Below are positions 7,439 to 15,183 of a stretch of 33,508 bases of DNA, piece by piece. A model generated the notes under the pieces. It did not search any database, was not told where the DNA came from, and was given only the letters and a program-made list of their open reading frames with translations. Each line of letters begins with the position of its first letter. The stretch's first letter is position 1. The translations under genes were made by a program, and so were the position numbers. Source of the DNA: CAG-492 sp045643465 (GTDB taxonomy: Bacteria; Bacillota; Clostridia; TANB77; CAG-508). Where the stretch lies: NCBI GenBank assembly GCA_045643465.1, contig JAZUKV010000008.1, forward strand, positions 1 to 33,508, in the 5' to 3' direction.

Positions 7439-7840
7439 ATGACAAAAGCAGTAAAAGCAAAATCAATAGCATTCATCAAAATTCTTGAAGTTATTAGCTT
7501 GGCGAAGGACGGATTTTCAGATGAAAATTATAAGGCAAATCAATTAGCTGTTTCTTACAAGGACAGTGATACCACAATTAATTTCTTCTATTATTTGTGC
7601 TCTTGCCCAAGAAATGTAGTTATGCGACTTTCAGACAAAGAAAAAAGAGTATATGAAAGTATTTCAGAAATATTTTCAAAATCAATTGTTAGCACTTCAG
7701 AAAGCAACTTTGTTATAAAGGATGATTTTAGTCTCGAACAAATTATTCTTTTAGCAGAGCAATTTGCAAGATCTGTTGATGATGTTGTTATTCTGCAGAA
7801 ACTTAAAAAAGCAATCGATATTGCAAATAAAGTAAAATAA
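7439..7840 (+). CDS. Orphan 133-aa protein of unknown function
   Basis: I do not recognise this protein. It is soluble and mostly helical in appearance, with no signal peptide, and charged (many Lys, Asp and Glu). There is one Cys pair, CSCP, near residue 52. TAGGAGG lies 8 bases before ATG 7439. It is monocistronic: strong promoter at 7301, terminator at 7878. It uses somewhat more C and G at third positions than the neighbouring two-component genes. The leader can sequester the ribosome site, a trait shared with four other orphan genes further along. Confidence 0.7.
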   Translation: MTKAVKAKSIAFIKILEVISLAKDGFSDENYKANQLAVSYKDSDTTINFFYYLCSCPRNVVMRLSDKEKRVYESISEIFSKSIVSTSESNFVIKDDFSLEQIILLAEQFARSVDDVVILQKLKKAIDIANKVK

Positions 7841-7877
7841 GTTGTAATGAATTTTAGTGTAATCGAAAACAGTTAAT

Positions 7878-7914
7878 AAAAAAGCTTCTCTTTTATGAGA
7901 AGCTTTTTTATTTT
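7878..7914 (+). terminator. Strong terminator after the 133-aa gene
   Basis: Perfect 13-bp stem, AAAAAAGCTTCTC (7878-7890) with its complement at 7897-7909, 6-base loop, T-run. Confidence 0.95.
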
Positions 7915-7938
7915 ATGCAAATAGTATCTATACACAAG

Positions 7939-8058
7939 AACATAATAAGTAGACACTACAGAGATTATTTTTTTATTATGTTTCTATTTTATAGATAAAA
8001 GGCTAATAAAAGATTAAAGAAATTAGCTATTGTTTTTAAATTTGCATAATGATAAAAT
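7939..8058 (+). repeat. Copy A of a hairpin-plus-promoter block repeated before uvrB
   Basis: A perfect 10-bp inverted repeat, AACATAATAA (7939-7948) with TTATTATGTT (7973-7982), encloses a segment with GAGATTATTTTT. Further down lies TTGTTT (8030-8035), 17 bases, TAAAAT (8053-8058), a usable promoter for the 989-aa gene. Copy B at 11784-11924 has the same hairpin core and a promoter block that aligns without gaps at 25 of 32 positions. Confidence 0.55.
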
Positions 8059-8152
8059 ATTAATTAAAGTAAAGGTAATAATAAAACAATATAAGTCAGA
8101 AAAGGTATTGTTAAAAAAAAACACTTTGATATAATTTTTTTAGAGGTGTAGT

Positions 8153-11122
8153 ATGGAAAAATATACGAATGAAGAATTAAAAGAAATAAAATCAATTATC
8201 AAGAATAATTTCTATAAGTGTATAGATAGACTTATGAAGTTTGTTGATGATGAGGAATTAATTCAAACAGTTAGAGAGCTACAAACTAAACAAGAGCTTA
8301 GTGATGAAGAAATTGAAATGTATGAAAGATTTGCAATTAAAGTTTTTGAGCGCGTTCCTGAAGAAAAAATGCCAGAGTTAATAAATAGTATGGATGCATC
8401 GTGGGTGTACTTTCTATTTGATGATGATGTAGATTTTTATGAAATGTATCCAAGTATTTATTTTTCAGGGATAGATATAGCTACTGTTGAGTTAGATAAC
8501 TTTGAGGAGCAAAAAGAGGAGATAAAGAGCTATTTGGATTTGAACAGATTAACAGAAAATCCGCTTGCACTTAAAAATTTGGCTGGATTAGTTAAATTGT
8601 CTGACGGCCAAAATGTTTTTAATGAATATATGCATGAAGTATTAGAAAAGCTAGATAAATCAACTAGAATTCAGTTATTTGAAGATGGAATCAAGTATTA
8701 TATGGAACAATGCTTAACTTATAGATATAAGCGAAATAGTTATGATGATATGTCAAAATTTTATAATATGTTTAATCAACTATTTTTAATGCTTCCAGAA
8801 GAAGAAAAAAAGGAATTTTCTACACGTTTTGCGGAATCTTTTGAAAAAAATGGTTATTATTATTTAAACGAAAATAAAGATTTACTAAATAAGTTATACG
8901 AGTATTTAGATGAGGATCATCAAGTTCAATATGCTAAAGGTGCTATGTCTTCAATTCAAAGAAAGCTAAGTGATTCAAAAATAGATTTTGAGATGTTAGA
9001 TAGTTTTTATTTTACTAAGTATGATCAAATTCATGATGTGCTAGGTAGGTTAAGCGTTGAGCAGATGACAGAACTATGTAAAAATGATGATGTTTGCCAA
9101 TATATTTTTGAGCAGATATTTTATACAACTCCTTTTGAAGGGGGCGCAATATACTCTACGATTGCCAAATTTTCTCCAGAATTATCTGAAAAATATATAA
9201 TATATATGAAGAATCATATAGGTGAATTAGTTTTTTCATTGCCAGGTCAAAGTAAGAAATTAGATGTAATTTTAAGGTTTATAGATAATTCTTCAAATGA
9301 GGCAATAAAAAGAAATACAAATCTGTTGCTTTCTATGGTAAAAGAAATACAAGGTGAACTTGACTTGGTAACTTCGATTATGCAAGGAGAAAAAATCCGA
9401 AATATTATTAATCAAGTTGAGATGACCATGAAAAATGCGGATTCTAGCATTGGTATAGATGATAATATAGCAAAAATTTCACTATTTGAATGCTTTCAAA
9501 ATCAGGCTATGTATGCAAGAAAAGTTGGTTTAATGTTAGATGATAATCCAGAAGCACAGGTGGATAGTGATTTCATTTCAACATTAGAGCAATTAGCTAA
9601 GCATAATACAACGCTAAAAGATGTTTATGAACAAATAAAGAAAAATATGGCGAAATTTAAAGTCCCAGATATGTCTAAGTATGAGGTAAATGTAGAAAGT
9701 TTTACTAATATGGATGAAGCTACGTTTGCGGATTTTATGAGCAATTTAAAAACATATAAGTTAGCAGAAGGAATCATTCCAGAGCAATATTGTGATTATT
9801 TAATTAAATTAAAATTAGATCCAGAATCTCCATTAAGCCAAAATTTAGATACGTATTACATAATGTTTAAAAGAGCATTTGAAGATAAGGGAAGACATTT
9901 ATTAGAACAAGATGGAATAAAGGATTGTTGTGTATCTGTTACGTCTAAATTAGAAGAAAATAATCTTGGAAAAAATGGTATAACGTTCATTGAGATAAAA
10001 GAAGAAAATTTAAGAGATTTAAGCTTTGAACATATAGATGTATTGGATACTTTATATCATGAGGTGAAACATGCGGATCAAAGAGAACGAGTATATAAAG
10101 ACAAAAATATTAAAGATAGCAAAGACTATTTAATGCTTAAGGAGCATATAATTATGCAAGAAAAACCAGGATTTTATGAAGCAAACTATACGTTTATGCA
10201 AGCAGAAATTGATGCAAGAATTGCTGGTAGACGTGGGGCAGTGCAATTATTAAAAAAAATTGGTTATGGTGATAGACCGGCATATGACTATAATGGAAAC
10301 GATATAAATTCTAATTATAACCAATTACAGCTTGATGAACAAAAATTATATAAGTATGCGCGATATAAAATATTAGAAAAAAAGGACGAGCAGCCTAAAG
10401 TAGATGATTTTAAACTGGTAAATGAAATTTTTAGCAGTATACTTGCAGAAAAAGCAACTAAAGCTGGAATGTCTATAGGTAAAACAGAGCTAGAAGAGCT
10501 ATATGAAAGATATCCAACTTTTCAATATGAATTTGATGAAAATGGAGTAGCTCGACCAGCTGCAGACGTATTAGAAATATTCGAGAAACATTACAATGAT
10601 GCAAAAAATGGTGCATATAGATCATCAGAAAAGACACCTGATTTAGCAATATTGGGTTGGATATTAAGAAATCCAACGCTATCTCGAAAGAATCTGTTTG
10701 TTAATACTTTGAAATTGAGCACGTATACTCCAAATAATCCTGTAATGAAACAGAATAGAGATTTGATTTTTGAGGATCAGGTTATTCCGTTACTTAAGTT
10801 TTATTTAGAAAACGGATATGTTCCTAAAATATTAAACAACGAGACTCCAGAAGAGACTCGAACCAATTGTGAGGCTGTGGATACTGCAATTGAAAGCTAT
10901 ATTAATAGCAATGATCCAGACATAGCAAAGAAGATGGTTGCGCTAAAAGAAAAGTATAGAGGTAAAACAGAGGAAGAAATAAAGAAACTTGCAGTAATAG
11001 ATGGTGAAGTTAGTCCTGAAGATAGAGCAGAGGCAGATGCTCATGTTGTTTCTAAAGTTGCTGAAGAAAAAAGACATGAAATGACAATTAAAAGAAACGA
11101 TCCAGACGAACAATCGGTATAG
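8153..11122 (+). CDS. Large HEVKH zincin-like metalloprotease-domain protein
   Basis: 989 aa, soluble, no signal peptide or membrane segment. Roughly the first 600 residues are acidic, helix-rich and without recognised motifs. Around 636-640 is HEVKH, an H-E-x-x-H zinc site in the setting LDTLYHEVKHADQRERV. About 45 residues later AEIDARIAGRR offers E685 as a third ligand, the layout of a gluzincin-type peptidase. The C-terminal 250 residues are charged and end in a basic tail. I know of no named family with this architecture, so peptidase activity is inference from the motif and substrates are unknown. GAGGTG precedes ATG 8153. The 150-aa gene 80 bases downstream has no promoter of its own that I can see and probably belongs to the same unit. 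Confidence 0.7.
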   Translation: MEKYTNEELKEIKSIIKNNFYKCIDRLMKFVDDEELIQTVRELQTKQELSDEEIEMYERFAIKVFERVPEEKMPELINSMDASWVYFLFDDDVDFYEMYPSIYFSGIDIATVELDNFEEQKEEIKSYLDLNRLTENPLALKNLAGLVKLSDGQNVFNEYMHEVLEKLDKSTRIQLFEDGIKYYMEQCLTYRYKRNSYDDMSKFYNMFNQLFLMLPEEEKKEFSTRFAESFEKNGYYYLNENKDLLNKLYEYLDEDHQVQYAKGAMSSIQRKLSDSKIDFEMLDSFYFTKYDQIHDVLGRLSVEQMTELCKNDDVCQYIFEQIFYTTPFEGGAIYSTIAKFSPELSEKYIIYMKNHIGELVFSLPGQSKKLDVILRFIDNSSNEAIKRNTNLLLSMVKEIQGELDLVTSIMQGEKIRNIINQVEMTMKNADSSIGIDDNIAKISLFECFQNQAMYARKVGLMLDDNPEAQVDSDFISTLEQLAKHNTTLKDVYEQIKKNMAKFKVPDMSKYEVNVESFTNMDEATFADFMSNLKTYKLAEGIIPEQYCDYLIKLKLDPESPLSQNLDTYYIMFKRAFEDKGRHLLEQDGIKDCCVSVTSKLEENNLGKNGITFIEIKEENLRDLSFEHIDVLDTLYHEVKHADQRERVYKDKNIKDSKDYLMLKEHIIMQEKPGFYEANYTFMQAEIDARIAGRRGAVQLLKKIGYGDRPAYDYNGNDINSNYNQLQLDEQKLYKYARYKILEKKDEQPKVDDFKLVNEIFSSILAEKATKAGMSIGKTELEELYERYPTFQYEFDENGVARPAADVLEIFEKHYNDAKNGAYRSSEKTPDLAILGWILRNPTLSRKNLFVNTLKLSTYTPNNPVMKQNRDLIFEDQVIPLLKFYLENGYVPKILNNETPEETRTNCEAVDTAIESYINSNDPDIAKKMVALKEKYRGKTEEEIKKLAVIDGEVSPEDRAEADAHVVSKVAEEKRHEMTIKRNDPDEQSV

Positions 11123-11202
11123 TGATGTGATAATAAGATATATGTTTTTTTGAAAGATGAATAGTGCAAAGGAGCAAGTAAATTGCAGAGGAGGAACAAA
11201 AG

Positions 11203-11655
11203 ATGATAGAAAGGTATGCAGAGGCATGTAGTGAGGTGGCTTATATTATTGATAATATGAGTGTTGCTAATAGGGAGAAGATACCTACTAATTTTATAGA
11301 GCATATAAATAAAAGTAAAAGTAATGAGTATGTTGTATCAAATCAAATTTCTTTGGATAATCCAGTTGGTTTGAAGAAAGAAACAAAAGCTATATTATCA
11401 GTAATGTACAGAGACTTTTTCTGTAGTGAAGAGGAGAGGGCTAAATTAAAGAAGGCTGATGAGGAGGCGCTAGAGAGCAAATATAGCTATGAGAATCTTT
11501 TTAAAGGCAGGGAAAAGCAGAAGCGTAGCAACAATATAGTTAAAGCAGAAAATGATGCTGTAAAAGATTATGAAGCGTTAGTAAAGGTAGACAAGAAAAC
11601 AACCGGAATATTTGGAAAAATTAGGAATTTTATCAAGGGTATATTCAGGAGATAG
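11203..11655 (+). CDS. 150-aa charged protein, partner of the HEVKH protein
   Basis: Not recognised. It is a soluble, Lys/Glu-rich protein with a probable coiled stretch in the second half (about 75-130). The basic, amphipathic C terminus (GIFGKIRNFIKGIFRR) could bind membrane or nucleic acid. GAGGAG precedes ATG 11203 at good spacing. It follows the 989-aa gene by 80 bases with no terminator between. An inverted-repeat element begins two bases after its stop codon, so the native sequence downstream has been displaced. Confidence 0.65.
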   Translation: MIERYAEACSEVAYIIDNMSVANREKIPTNFIEHINKSKSNEYVVSNQISLDNPVGLKKETKAILSVMYRDFFCSEEERAKLKKADEEALESKYSYENLFKGREKQKRSNNIVKAENDAVKDYEALVKVDKKTTGIFGKIRNFIKGIFRR

Positions 11656-11657
11656 GG

Positions 11658-12015
11658 TGTCACTCAGGGACGGAGATAAAATGACATTGTGACGCTGGGG
11701 GACAGACTTGCAAATTTTATATAAAATAAGGAGAAGACTATGGGGCATAAGCTCTGTGGTCTTTAATTTATTAGTAGCAGTACAACATAATAAGTTTACG
11801 CCTGGAGATTATTTTTAAATTATGTTCCCATTTGTGCCTGAACGGATGCAATCGCTAAATTCTGGAAACCTAGTCTATAAAAGAGATGGTAACTATTGTC
11901 TTTTGTTATATATAATGATAAAATGATACAAGTAATTGAGAGATGGGAGATTACAGGTAGAAAAAATCAAAATAAAAATATCACGATGTCACTTTATCTC
12001 CGTCCCTGAGTGACA
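11658..12015. mobile_element. MITE-like element with 35-bp terminal inverted repeats
   Basis: The left end (11658-11692) and the reverse complement of the right end (11981-12015) agree at 33 of 35 positions, both beginning TGTCACTCAGGGACGG. The 358-bp element has no open frame of useful length, so it is non-autonomous. Each end can also fold on itself (GTCAC with GTGAC). It fills the entire gap between the 150-aa gene, which stops at 11655, and the uvrB ribosome site at 12023. No clear target duplication is seen. The GGGACGG core resembles REP-type repeats common in Clostridia and recurs in the palindrome at 20703-20776. Confidence 0.75.
11784..11924 (+). promoter_or_regulatory. Copy B of the hairpin block with probable uvrB promoter, inside the MITE
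   Basis: AACATAAT (11784-11791) pairs with ATTATGTT (11819-11826), as in copy A at 7939. TTGTCT (11896-11901), 17 bases, TAAAAT (11919-11924) forms a good promoter pointing at uvrB. It is the best promoter I can see for uvrB, and it lies between the two inverted ends. Confidence 0.5.
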
Positions 12016-12035
12016 AAATTAGAAGGAGAGCATGT

Positions 12036-13991
12036 ATGTTTAAGTTAGTATCGAACTATCAGCCTACCGGCGATCAACCTCAGGCGATTGAGTATTTATC
12101 TAATGGTATAAAGGAAGGTAAGAAGTTTCAAACTTTGCTTGGTGTTACAGGATCTGGTAAAACATTTACTATGGCTAATATCATTCAGCAAGTTCAGAAG
12201 CCTACTTTAGTTTTGGCTCATAACAAGACTTTAGCTGGTCAGTTATATAGCGAATTCAAAGAATTTTTCCCTGAAAATAGCGTAGAATACTTTGTATCTT
12301 ATTATGATTACTATCAGCCAGAAAGCTATTTACCCGCTTCTGATACATATATAGAAAAAGATGCATCAATAAATGATGAAATAGATAAGTTACGTCATTC
12401 AGCCACTCTAGCATTATTTGAAAGAAAAGATGTAATAATAGTAGCATCAGTATCATGTATATATGGTTTAGGAGACCCTATTGATTACCAAGGAATGATG
12501 CTTTCTCTACGTGTAGGAATGGAAAAGTCTAGAGATGAAGTAATGAAAAAACTTGTAACAATGCAATATTCAAGAAATGAATTAGATTTTAAAAGAGGAA
12601 CATTTAGGGCAAAAGGAGATGTATTAGAAATTTTCCCATCATCACAAAGTGAATCAGCAATAAGAGTAGAGTTTTGGGGAGAAGAAATTGAAAAAATACA
12701 TGAAATTAATCCACTAACAGGGAAATCTACAGGATTAAGAAAACATGTATTAATTCCACCAGCATCTCAATATGTAACAAGTAGAGACAAATTAGATAAA
12801 GCTCTTGTAACAATAGAAAAAGAAATGAAAGAGCGAGTAGAATATTTTAAATCAAAAGGAAAATTAATAGAAGCTCAACGTATAGAAGAAAGAACTAATT
12901 TTGATATGGAGATGATGCGTGAAACAGGATTTTGTCAAGGGATAGAGAATTATTCACGCCATATAAGCGGAAGACCAGAAGGAAGTCCACCATACACATT
13001 ATTTGACTATTTTCCAGAAGATTTTTTACTATTAGTTGATGAGTCTCATGCTACAATACCACAAGTAAGAGCAATGTATAATGGCGATAGAGCAAGAAAA
13101 GAATCATTAGTAAATTATGGATTTAGGTTGCCTTCAGCTTTTGATAATAGACCATTAACATTTAAAGAATTTGAGGATAGAATAAACCAAGTAGTATTTG
13201 TAAGTGCTACACCAGCTGACTATGAAAATGAGCATAGTGGCAATAATGTTGTTGAACAAATCATAAGACCTACCGGACTATTAGATCCATTAATAGAGGT
13301 TAAGCCAGTTAATAATCAAATAGATGATTTAATAGTACAAATACAAAAAAGAGCAGAAAATCATGAAAGAATATTAGTAACAACATTAACTAAAAAGATG
13401 GCAGAAGATTTAACTTCATATTTAGCAAGTGTAAATATAAGAGTAAAATATATGCATTCAGATACGAAAGCTTTAGAGCGTATGGAGATAATAAGAGATT
13501 TACGTTTAGGAGTGTTTGATGTATTGGTTGGGATAAATTTATTAAGAGAAGGTTTAGATATCCCAGAAGTATCACTAGTAGCTATATTGGATGCGGACAA
13601 AGAAGGTTTTTTACGATCTGAAAGGTCATTAATTCAAACAATAGGGCGTGCTGCAAGAAATACAGAAGGAAAAGTAATAATGTATGCAGATGAATTAACC
13701 GACAGTATGGAAAAAGCTATACATGAAACTAATAGAAGACGTGAAATTCAAATGAAATATAATGAAGAGCATGGAATAGTGCCACAAACAATTCAAAAAT
13801 CTATAAGAGATACTATTAGTGCTAAAATTGTAGAAGAAGCTTCTGCCGAATATAATTTAGGAAAAGAAGCGGATATTCAAGATATAATAAATAAATTAAC
13901 AGATGAAATGTTGAAATATGCAGCTGCTATGGAATTTGAGAAAGCAGCAGAGCTAAGAGATAAAATAAAAGAGCTAGAAAAATCAAAATAA
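12036..13991 (+). CDS. uvrB: UvrB, excinuclease ABC subunit B
   Basis: 651 aa, full family length. UvrB is the helicase-like damage-verification subunit of nucleotide excision repair: it is loaded by UvrA and then recruits UvrC. Seen here are Walker A GVTGSGKT (36-43), the damage-probing beta-hairpin region (YYDYYQPESYLPASDTYIEK, about 92-111) and the DESH Walker B box. Helicase motifs V/VI follow (GINLLREGLDIPEV, then QTIGRAAR), and a C-terminal UVR domain (about 615-650) binds UvrC. ATG 12036 has AAGGAG 7 bases upstream and starts the canonical FKLVSNYQPTGDQPQAI. Its promoter appears to sit in the MITE. No GAAC-N4-GTTC LexA box was seen. uvrA follows 1.2 kb downstream as a separate unit. 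Confidence 0.99.
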   Translation: MFKLVSNYQPTGDQPQAIEYLSNGIKEGKKFQTLLGVTGSGKTFTMANIIQQVQKPTLVLAHNKTLAGQLYSEFKEFFPENSVEYFVSYYDYYQPESYLPASDTYIEKDASINDEIDKLRHSATLALFERKDVIIVASVSCIYGLGDPIDYQGMMLSLRVGMEKSRDEVMKKLVTMQYSRNELDFKRGTFRAKGDVLEIFPSSQSESAIRVEFWGEEIEKIHEINPLTGKSTGLRKHVLIPPASQYVTSRDKLDKALVTIEKEMKERVEYFKSKGKLIEAQRIEERTNFDMEMMRETGFCQGIENYSRHISGRPEGSPPYTLFDYFPEDFLLLVDESHATIPQVRAMYNGDRARKESLVNYGFRLPSAFDNRPLTFKEFEDRINQVVFVSATPADYENEHSGNNVVEQIIRPTGLLDPLIEVKPVNNQIDDLIVQIQKRAENHERILVTTLTKKMAEDLTSYLASVNIRVKYMHSDTKALERMEIIRDLRLGVFDVLVGINLLREGLDIPEVSLVAILDADKEGFLRSERSLIQTIGRAARNTEGKVIMYADELTDSMEKAIHETNRRREIQMKYNEEHGIVPQTIQKSIRDTISAKIVEEASAEYNLGKEADIQDIINKLTDEMLKYAAAMEFEKAAELRDKIKELEKSK

Positions 13992-14005
13992 TGTTACAAT
14001 AACGA

Positions 14006-14034
14006 TTGACAATTTATGTAAATAATGTTATATT
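14006..14034 (+). promoter_or_regulatory. SigA promoter for the 139-aa membrane protein
   Basis: TTGACA (14006-14011), 17 bases, TATATT (14029-14034). A small CCCC/GGGG hairpin lies in the leader just ahead of the AAGGAGG. Confidence 0.8.
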
Positions 14035-14078
14035 TATAAAATATTATTTCCCCAATAAGGGGTAAGGAGGTTATAGTA

Positions 14079-14498
14079 ATGAAACACCCAGCAAATCGCA
14101 TCACCAAGGTAACCCAGGTAACGAAAGGAATAACATTCCTTGTACAATTAATACTGCTAACAACAACTGTTGTGTATCGGTATGATTCGTACACCAGCAT
14201 TTTCATTTTCATGGCAGCGGCATTCACATCATTAATCTTTATGGCATGTACTGTGTTTAGAAGCCAATTAAATGATGAAGATTTATTTTTCAGAAAAGTA
14301 CTTGTTGGAATTTCAATACTGTGCTTTTCAGGTAGTGTAATTGCATTTATAAAAGGTTTTGCTGATGTATCGTATAATATATCAGTATCAATTATTTTAA
14401 TGCAAGCATGTCTTATGGTTTTCCAGTTCGCCTTAGCAATAAAGGTTGAAACTGAAGAATCAAATCCAATAGATTCAAAGCCAAAGGCTGAAAAATAA
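14079..14498 (+). CDS. Orphan four-helix membrane protein
   Basis: 139 aa, not recognised. Four hydrophobic segments at about 17-33, 45-64, 78-95 and 103-123, with a basic cytoplasmic-type N terminus (KHPANRITKVTQVTK) and a short polar C-terminal tail. AAGGAGG precedes ATG 14079. It has its own promoter and terminator between uvrB and uvrA, and codon use with more C at third positions than the repair genes. The minus-strand frame over the same region has no ribosome site and was set aside. Confidence 0.7.
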   Translation: MKHPANRITKVTQVTKGITFLVQLILLTTTVVYRYDSYTSIFIFMAAAFTSLIFMACTVFRSQLNDEDLFFRKVLVGISILCFSGSVIAFIKGFADVSYNISVSIILMQACLMVFQFALAIKVETEESNPIDSKPKAEK

Positions 14499-14504
14499 AT
14501 TATA

Positions 14505-14532
14505 AAAAGCTCCTTAAAAAAAGGAGCTTTTA
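14505..14532 (+). terminator. Terminator after the four-helix protein
   Basis: AAAAGCTCCTT (14505-14515) pairs with AAGGAGCTTTT (14521-14531) around an A-rich loop. The start of the next promoter (TTGAAA 14536, TATACA 14559, 17 apart) follows at once. Confidence 0.85.
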
Positions 14533-14598
14533 TTATTGAAAAAATATCAAATTTATGATATACATAATGCATTAATCACCTAAAGGAGGCAGGTTAAA

Positions 14599-15045
14599 AT
14601 GGAAACAAAGCAAAAGTCAAAAATACCCGTAATAAAAGGATTTATCTTGCCAAACAAACAATTGCTACATTGTGGTGGAGCTGGACATTGTGAAACTGCA
14701 GCATCATACGTACAAGACATGAATCTATATGATGATTTTAAAAAGTCCCAAATATCTTCAGAAGATGATTATTTAGTGGATAACTATGGAGCAATTAAAA
14801 TAGGAACTTGGGATGGACATAATTGCATCTTTGTATCAAGAAAAATTGAAAGTTATAAAGATTTGGAAGTTTATCTTGAGGACTATTTAAAAAAAGTGGT
14901 GGCAGATTATATTTCTGAAGGATATCCTGTATATAATACAGTAGCTAAATGTATTTTAGGAAATAAAAAATCACATAAATACAATACAACTGTTATAAAG
15001 AATACTGCAGGATATACATATAATCCCAATCGGGATGGAGATTGA
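14599..15045 (+). CDS. Orphan 148-aa protein of unknown function
   Basis: Not recognised. Soluble, no signal peptide. A His/Cys/Gly-rich loop, LLHCGGAGHCETA (about 23-35), could bind metal, with further aromatic and acidic residues around GTWDGHNCIFVS (about 73-84). AAAGGAGG lies upstream of ATG 14599 and the gene ends with a clear terminator. A possible promoter is TTGAAA/TATACA at 14536-14564. Metal binding is only a suggestion from the residue pattern. Confidence 0.65.
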   Translation: METKQKSKIPVIKGFILPNKQLLHCGGAGHCETAASYVQDMNLYDDFKKSQISSEDDYLVDNYGAIKIGTWDGHNCIFVSRKIESYKDLEVYLEDYLKKVVADYISEGYPVYNTVAKCILGNKKSHKYNTTVIKNTAGYTYNPNRDGD

Positions 15046-15061
15046 CGTATTTGCTATAAAA

Positions 15062-15100
15062 AAAGAGAGGAAGCTAATATTGCTTGCTCTCTTTATTATT
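15062..15100 (+). terminator. Terminator before uvrA
   Basis: AAAGAGAG-GAAGC (15062-15074) pairs with GCTTGCTCTCTTT (15082-15094) with one mismatch, then a T-rich tail. Confidence 0.85.
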
Positions 15101-15128
15101 TTAATATTCTATAAAGTAGTAGAAATTA

Positions 15129-15157
15129 TTGTAAAAATAAACGTTTTATGCTAAAAT
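15129..15157 (+). promoter_or_regulatory. SigA promoter of uvrA
   Basis: TTGTAA (15129-15134), 17 bases, TAAAAT (15152-15157), 27 bases before the uvrA ATG. No LexA-type dyad overlaps it. Confidence 0.6.
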
Positions 15158-15183
15158 AATTTGTATTATGTAGGGGGCTATAT

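Noticed and set aside
11658..12015. 6S RNA or another known structured RNA inside the element
   Set aside because: The internal hairpins lack the features of 6S RNA, SRP RNA or a known riboswitch, while the matching inverted ends explain the structure better.
11700..12035. LexA/SOS operator before uvrB or uvrA
   Set aside because: AACAT and ATGTTC half-sites exist but are about 35 bases apart; no GAAC-N4-GTTC dyad overlaps either promoter.
13994..14572. Minus-strand frame of 192 codons opposite the four-helix protein gene
   Set aside because: No ribosome site, overlaps the promoter and terminator of the plus-strand gene, and the plus frame has a consensus promoter and AAGGAGG.
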